A stretch of DNA of 8,582 nucleotides from an uncultured Mollicutes bacterium (lineage in GTDB: Bacteria; Bacillota_I; Bacilli_A; MAG-NZ), in the NCBI GenBank assembly GCA_913064935.1, contig CAJYBF010000032.1:1-8582 (forward strand), in the 5' to 3' direction. The translations under genes and the position numbers were made by a program. Below the pieces are notes generated by a model. It was not told the origin of the DNA, did not search any database, and saw only the letters and a list, made by a program, of their open reading frames with translations. Below, in pieces: positions 6,552 to 8,582 of this stretch. The stretch's first letter is position 1; every line of letters starts with the position of its first letter.

Positions 6552-8570
6552 CTAAATGAAAAGTGTAATATTCGAATCTTGTGCCTCACAAATATATGTT
6601 GCAACTCCACCATAGTCAATTCCATCTATTAATTCCTCTTTTTTAATACCCATGACATCCATACTCATCGTACATGCGATAAATTTAACATTATTCTCTA
6701 ATGCTTGATGCAATAATTGCTCAGTTGAAAAAACATTTTTCTTTTTCATAATGTTTTTCATTAACTTTGTACCTATTCCCATCATATTTAATTTAGATAT
6801 TTCAAGTTTTTTTGCTCCTTTTGGCATCATCCAACCGAACATGTGCTCAATGGTACTTTTTTTAAGCTTAGGAGAAGAATGTCTCCTTAAGACATTAATA
6901 CCCCAAAATGTGAAGAAGATTGATACTCTGTGTCCCATTGCAGCGGCTCCGTTTGCGATAATTAAACCTGCAATAACTTTATCCAAGTCCCCACTAAAAC
7001 AAACTAGGGTTGTATCGTTTCTGCCGTCATCAACTGTTTTTATTGTTTCTTCATTAGTACCCTTCATCACATATGCAACAACATTGTCTTTTTCCATCTT
7101 TACATCAATCAGTGTATTGTTCGTTTTTCTAGCCCAAGATTCAATATCTTTCATAAACCCTGAATCACTTGCCTCAATCTTAAGGATGTCATTATCTTTA
7201 AGTCCTTCGAGTGCTTTTTTTGTCTCCATGATTGGCCCAGGGCATTGCAAACCACATGCATCTATATAAATCGTTTCTTTTATATCTCCCACATTTTTAA
7301 CCTCCTTAGCTTTAGGGATTAATCCAATTTCTTTTTCTGTAAAGTCAGTAACAGCTGTAGAATAAACTTTATAACCACCACTTAAGTTGTATACATTATT
7401 AAATCCATTGTGCTTTAGCATTTTAGCAGCGATATATCCACGGTTACCAACTTGACAATTTAAATATATTGGCTTGTCTTTGGGTAAGGTTTTATAATTA
7501 TGTCTTATAGAATCGACATACATATTTACAGACCCTTCGATATGACCTAGGTCATATTCATCTGGTGTTCTAACATCTAGAAGTAGATGACCATTTTTGA
7601 TAATATCTTCAATTTCGACCAATTGTGTATTTTTATAATCTCCACTAAGAATATTAGAACTAACATAACCTAAAATATTTACAGGGAATTTAGCGTTTCC
7701 AAACGGAGGAGCATAACATAATTCTATGTCATATAGTTCTATAACTGTTCCGCCATAACTACTACTAGTAGCTATTAGTTCAATTCGTTTCTCTACTCCA
7801 TCTCTACCGATACCTTGTGCTCCATATATTAATCCGTCTTTTACTCCAAATAAAATTTTGTAGATTATAGGATGAGAATTTGGATAGTAATTTGCATGAT
7901 TATTTCTATTTATATGAATTGCTTCATACTCAATTTCAAGTTTATTGAGTTGTCTTTCGTTAAGTCCAGTTGATGCTACAATAAAATCAAATACTTTAGC
8001 GACATTTGTGCCTAAAGAACCCCTGTATTTAACATCATATCCATTTATGTGATCTGCAATTAATCGTCCTTGACGATTAGCTGGCCATGCCAGAGGAATT
8101 ATTACTTTTTCATTAGTTAAAACATGATTAACTTCAATTTCATCTCCGCATGCGGATATGTCTTCATCACTTGTTTTTAAGTATTCATCGACTAAAATAT
8201 TACCAGTTTCACCTAATTTGAGATTAGATTCTTTTGCTAGTTTGATATTTCCTTTTACACCTACTGCTAATATTATCATGTCGGTTTTAAGTTGTTTTCC
8301 GCTTTTGGTAATGATCAGTTTACCTTCTTCTTTAAACTCAGTGACTGAGTGACCTAGCATCAGTTTTACACCTTTTTCAGTCATTTCTTTATGAATGAAC
8401 TGAGCCATTTCATAATCAAATGAGGCCATAACTTGTTTCTGTGTGTCGACTATGGTTACATTAATACCTCTATGACTTAAATTTTCTGCCATTTCAACGC
8501 CGATGAAACCACCCCCGATAACTACGCTTTCTAAAACATTATTTTTTTTTATAAAACTTTGTCCCCTCTT
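6552..8570 (-). CDS. CoA-disulfide/persulfide reductase fused to rhodanese, TusA and DsrE-like domains (N-terminus missing)
   Basis: This is a cytoplasmic flavoprotein fusion likely to reduce CoA disulfides or persulfides and pass sulfane sulfur along built-in carrier domains. Numbering is from the ATG at 8492. The NAD(P)-binding motif GGGFIG lies just before it (8516-8499), so that ATG is internal and not the start. Next come the FAD-contact motif SACGD (113-117), the dimerisation domain with CYAPPFGNAK..VN (about 259-272), and a rhodanese domain (about 290-378) with active loop CQVGNRG (Cys346). A TusA domain (about 407-475) follows with CGLQCPGP (Cys413, Cys417). The C-terminal DsrE-like domain (about 495-646) has FFTFWGINVLRR and ACTMSMDVMG (Cys607). 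The first domain, with the FAD GxGxxG motif and the catalytic CoA-disulfide reductase Cys, is absent. The frame meets TAA at 8573-8571, so either the gene is broken or a frameshift occurs near the window edge. The stop is TAG at 6554-6552. Confidence 0.9.
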   Translation of the reverse strand, partial: KRGQSFIKKNNVLESVVIGGGFIGVEMAENLSHRGINVTIVDTQKQVMASFDYEMAQFIHKEMTEKGVKLMLGHSVTEFKEEGKLIITKSGKQLKTDMIILAVGVKGNIKLAKESNLKLGETGNILVDEYLKTSDEDISACGDEIEVNHVLTNEKVIIPLAWPANRQGRLIADHINGYDVKYRGSLGTNVAKVFDFIVASTGLNERQLNKLEIEYEAIHINRNNHANYYPNSHPIIYKILFGVKDGLIYGAQGIGRDGVEKRIELIATSSSYGGTVIELYDIELCYAPPFGNAKFPVNILGYVSSNILSGDYKNTQLVEIEDIIKNGHLLLDVRTPDEYDLGHIEGSVNMYVDSIRHNYKTLPKDKPIYLNCQVGNRGYIAAKMLKHNGFNNVYNLSGGYKVYSTAVTDFTEKEIGLIPKAKEVKNVGDIKETIYIDACGLQCPGPIMETKKALEGLKDNDILKIEASDSGFMKDIESWARKTNNTLIDVKMEKDNVVAYVMKGTNEETIKTVDDGRNDTTLVCFSGDLDKVIAGLIIANGAAAMGHRVSIFFTFWGINVLRRHSSPKLKKSTIEHMFGWMMPKGAKKLEISKLNMMGIGTKLMKNIMKKKNVFSTEQLLHQALENNVKFIACTMSMDVMGIKKEELIDGIDYGGVATYICEAQDSNITLFI

Positions 8571-8582
8571 TTAATTTAAAAA

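Noticed and set aside
6751..7269. 172-codon open frame on the + strand inside the reductase gene
   Set aside because: It is the antisense of the well-conserved TusA and DsrE-like domains, and its hydrophobic, Ser/Pro-rich product resembles no family.

Overview
The window is AT-rich DNA with A/T-ending codons, TAA/TAG stops, TGG for tryptophan and intrinsic terminators. This points to a low-GC Firmicute or a walled or free-living relative of the Mollicutes using the standard bacterial code. A genus cannot be fixed from the sequence alone. There are two gene blocks facing each other. Pentose uptake genes lie on the + strand (1-4676). Redox and sulfur genes lie on the - strand (5435-8582). A gene-poor zone of about 750 bases separates them.

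Left block (+): the 3' end of araD (L-ribulose-5-phosphate 4-epimerase) is followed by a complete set of parts for a ChvE/MmsA/MmsB-type monosaccharide ABC importer. These are a lipoprotein sugar-binding protein, a double-domain ATPase and a permease whose start overlaps the ATPase stop by one base. Together they suggest import of L-arabinose or a related sugar and its entry into the pentose phosphate pathway. The binding-protein gene has an in-frame TAA separating its signal peptide from the rest. After the intact permease lies a headless 3' fragment of a second, clearly diverged permease of the same family. A strong terminator follows at 4781-4817.

Middle zone (4677-5434): no full gene. It holds three convincing hairpin terminators, patches of broken coding sequence, a possible 26-codon ORF with its own ribosome-binding site and terminator, and otherwise nothing recognisable.

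Right block (-): a multidomain CoA-disulfide/persulfide reductase joined to rhodanese, TusA and DsrE-like domains, cut at its N-terminus near the window edge, then 217 bases later a DUF362 protein with a TTG start. The large protein strings several persulfide-carrying cysteine domains on one chain and is the most interesting intact biology here.

The number of lesions (stop in the binding protein, headless permease with apparent compensating indels, broken small coding patches, stop near the 5' end of the reductase) suggests either local gene decay or uncorrected sequencing errors. The sequence alone cannot separate these. I see no CRISPR array, tRNA, rRNA, insertion sequence or clearly new multi-gene system.
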